Source: Plasmodiophora brassicae (lineage: Eukaryota > Endomyxa: Phytomyxea > Phytomyxea > Plasmodiophorida). Taken from it: a stretch of DNA of 64,000 bases. Numbering within the stretch: the first letter of the stretch is position 1; the number at the start of each line of letters is the position of its first letter. The stretch covers positions 682,001-746,000 of the forward strand of contig CP145426.1 in assembly GCA_036867785.1 (NCBI GenBank). Reading direction: 5' to 3'. Below are positions 62,410-64,000 of this stretch, in pieces. The notes beneath the pieces are model-generated. The model made no database searches. It was given only the letters and a program-made list of their open reading frames with translations, and had not been told where the DNA came from. The translations under genes were made by a program, and so were the position numbers.

Positions 62410-64000
62410 TCAGCAGGATTGCACAATCAAGGCGAATATCATCAGTACACGTACAGTTCGTCGGCACCTGATTGCCGACCGGTTCTGCAGTAGTGCTGCC
62501 CGCCGACTGGTTACTGTCCTGCGTACGGGGCGGCGCTCGTCACCGGCGTCGTCTCCTGCACCGCCGTCCTCAGATCCGTTGGCACCGGCAACGTCGATGC
62601 CGCTTCGCCGCCTTCGGACGGCGTCCAGGTACATCGGCACAAGCCGGGCAACGAGCGACGCGATCCGCTCAACGACGACATCGTTCTGGCGCCTCGACGT
62701 CAGGACGATGAGTTCGATCGCCACCAGCAAGACGTCGTAGGTGTGCTTCGTCGCGCACCAGACCTCGTTGAGCTTGGCGCCGACAGCGCCGATCAGCATG
62801 AGTTCGTGGGCGAAGTCGTCCCACTCAACCGCGCCTGCGTCCAGCGACCTGAGGACCGCCGACATGTCGACGACGTGGTCATCGCCGTCCCGCTCGTCAG
62901 CGTTCCTCTTCTCACCCACGTACGTCAACACTCGTCGACCGAGGCCGCGCGCATGGAAGATCATAAGGATGATCCTCTGCTGCAGGCCCCACTTGGACAG
63001 GTCCACGGGTGACGGCCACAGACCAGACACGCTCTTGACGAGTTTGCTGACCTGCGTCGACATCTGCCGGGGCGACTTCGACAGTTCAATCGTGTCGTCG
63101 ACGCAGGGCCTCTGAACCAGCACCGCGTTGTGTGGATCGCCCAGGAACCCGTCCCAATCGACCAAGACCGGGGTGCCTTTCCCGTCCTTCCTCGAATGCA
63201 TCACGCCCATGATCAGGGCCATGGCTTCCCACGGCCAATGCCGGCGATGCTTGTTCCCGTGGAAGGCGGACGGCAGCGGCAGCTCCGCCCACGACCCTTG
63301 AGCCTGCGCCAGGGTGACCGACCGCGACGACAGCGGGACCTTGCTGATCTGCAGCGATCCAGCTGACGTCAACGGTACGATCAGGTCGGGATCACAGAGT
63401 GGCGGGACCAGCATGACGACCTGCTGGAGGATGTTCTTGAACTCGGCGGTAGGCACCCATCGACCCGCCGGACGCTGGCGCAGTGCACGACGCTGGGCCG
63501 GGCTGCTGTCGCCGGACGCCATGAGCATGCGGAGATAGGCGTCGGTGACTCGCTCCGGAGGCGCATCAACAAGGACGACGGGAGGATGTACGACACGGCC
63601 ATCCCAGCGTAGACGCAACGACACGTGAATGACATCACGCCCCAGGGCTCGGCGCCTGCCTTGTACCCTCGTCACCAACGCGCGCATGACGTCGGCCTCT
63701 CGGAAACGACTAAGCGGCACGATGGACATGACGTCACGCCAGAGCGCTACGTGCGGCAGCGTGTCCACGCCGGGCGACATCCAATTGAATGCCACCCACT
63801 CGGCGAACGTGATGTGTTGCATCGACGCGACTGAGGGGTCCAGCACGGATCCAGGGCTCGCCAGGCGATGCAGGGCGGCCGGTGACGGAAGGAACGACTT
63901 GAACAGATAGTCGTAGTCCTGGTCCAGGTCTGGGCGATCAAGCGCATGGCTGACGTACGGCGCGAGGACCTTCCTGGACCGCAGCTGGTCGAACGCGTAC
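62410..64000 (-). CDS. 3' part of a large unrecognised protein, 5' truncated at window edge
   Basis: An open frame runs from the right edge of the window to a stop at 62410, at least 530 residues without a needed intron. I do not recognise it. Visible segments: QDYDYLFKSFLPSPAALHRL, HITFAEWVAFNWMSPGVD, LWRDVMSIVPLSRFREADVM, HPPVVLVDAPPERVTDAYLR, WPWEAMALIMGVMHSRKDGK, KWGLQQRIILMIFHARGLG and AHELMLIGAVGAKLNEVW; the C-terminus is low in conservation (RRRSGIDVAGANGSEDGG). Soluble, helix-rich, no signal or membrane segment. Its stop is only 26 bp from the ATG of the USP-like gene on the same strand. Confidence 0.7.
   Translation of the reverse strand, partial: YAFDQLRSRKVLAPYVSHALDRPDLDQDYDYLFKSFLPSPAALHRLASPGSVLDPSVASMQHITFAEWVAFNWMSPGVDTLPHVALWRDVMSIVPLSRFREADVMRALVTRVQGRRRALGRDVIHVSLRLRWDGRVVHPPVVLVDAPPERVTDAYLRMLMASGDSSPAQRRALRQRPAGRWVPTAEFKNILQQVVMLVPPLCDPDLIVPLTSAGSLQISKVPLSSRSVTLAQAQGSWAELPLPSAFHGNKHRRHWPWEAMALIMGVMHSRKDGKGTPVLVDWDGFLGDPHNAVLVQRPCVDDTIELSKSPRQMSTQVSKLVKSVSGLWPSPVDLSKWGLQQRIILMIFHARGLGRRVLTYVGEKRNADERDGDDHVVDMSAVLRSLDAGAVEWDDFAHELMLIGAVGAKLNEVWCATKHTYDVLLVAIELIVLTSRRQNDVVVERIASLVARLVPMYLDAVRRRRSGIDVAGANGSEDGGAGDDAGDERRPVRRTVTSRRAALLQNRSAIRCRRTVRVLMIFALIVQSC

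Noticed and set aside
1-64000. Giant DNA virus (pandoravirus-like) genome, suggested by high GC and ankyrin genes
   Set aside because: Many genes have spliceosomal introns with conserved exon junctions, and the set includes basal-body, nuclear-envelope, ribosome-maturation and Golgi proteins typical of a cellular nucleus.

Overview
The window is nuclear DNA from a GC-rich, gene-dense eukaryote with short spliceosomal introns. Most introns I could fix by reading frame are about 45-75 bp, start GTACGT/GTACGG/GTGAGT or similar, often carry a CTGAC-like branch point, and end CAG or TAG. Genes lie on both strands, often less than 300 bp apart, and several have TATA-like boxes. A basal-body protein (BBOF1 type) implies a flagellated or ciliated cell. 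A MEF2-type MADS box and PDXDC1-, TMEM87-, TMEM209-, PDCL3-, ABHD13- and MON2-like proteins fit a unicellular relative of animals and fungi, but I cannot name the organism and other protist lineages remain possible.

Layout. 1-7.3 kb: a MON2-like trafficking scaffold (3' end outside the window), a proline-rich hypothetical, a TMEM87-like Golgi seven-TM protein and a signal-peptide ankyrin protein, all on the minus strand. 7.5-13 kb: a glycosyltransferase-like type II protein, a membrane protein joined to a TylF-type methyltransferase domain, and NOB1. 13-15 kb: a tandem pair of signal-peptide (ankyrin) paralogues, one apparently broken. 15-26 kb: a MARVEL-like four-TM protein, a two-PAN-domain surface protein, a ubiquitin-like/glycine-rich membrane protein, an ABHD13-like hydrolase, a PhoD-like phosphatase, an unrecognised protein and a GT61-like glycosyltransferase. 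26-36 kb: a repeat-rich gap, a large RAP-domain repeat protein, BBOF1, a foldback element, a GT71 mannosyltransferase-like protein and another ankyrin gene. 37-52 kb: MADS-box factor, TMEM209-like, PPR protein, PDCL3, mucin-like Thr/Arg/Pro membrane protein, PDXDC1-like, a seven-TM protein and a DUR3-like symporter. 52-61 kb is accessory in character: a 1.2 kb inverted repeat with mirrored coding sequence, decayed paralogue modules and a tandem array. 61-64 kb: a ubiquitin-protease-like gene and the 3' part of a large unrecognised gene.

The conserved genes mostly serve housekeeping: Golgi/endosome trafficking (MON2, TMEM87), ribosome maturation (NOB1), organellar RNA (RAP, PPR), nuclear envelope (TMEM209) and cilia (BBOF1, possibly PDCL3 via tubulin folding). 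Several others look like cell-surface or secretory-pathway functions (three glycosyltransferase-like genes, PAN, mucin-like and signal-peptide ankyrin proteins). The less conserved material, most likely to be new, is the signal-peptide ankyrin family, the UBL/glycine-rich protein, the mirrored inverted repeat and the decayed array at 57-61 kb. All family calls are by eye; exon borders are exact only where stated.
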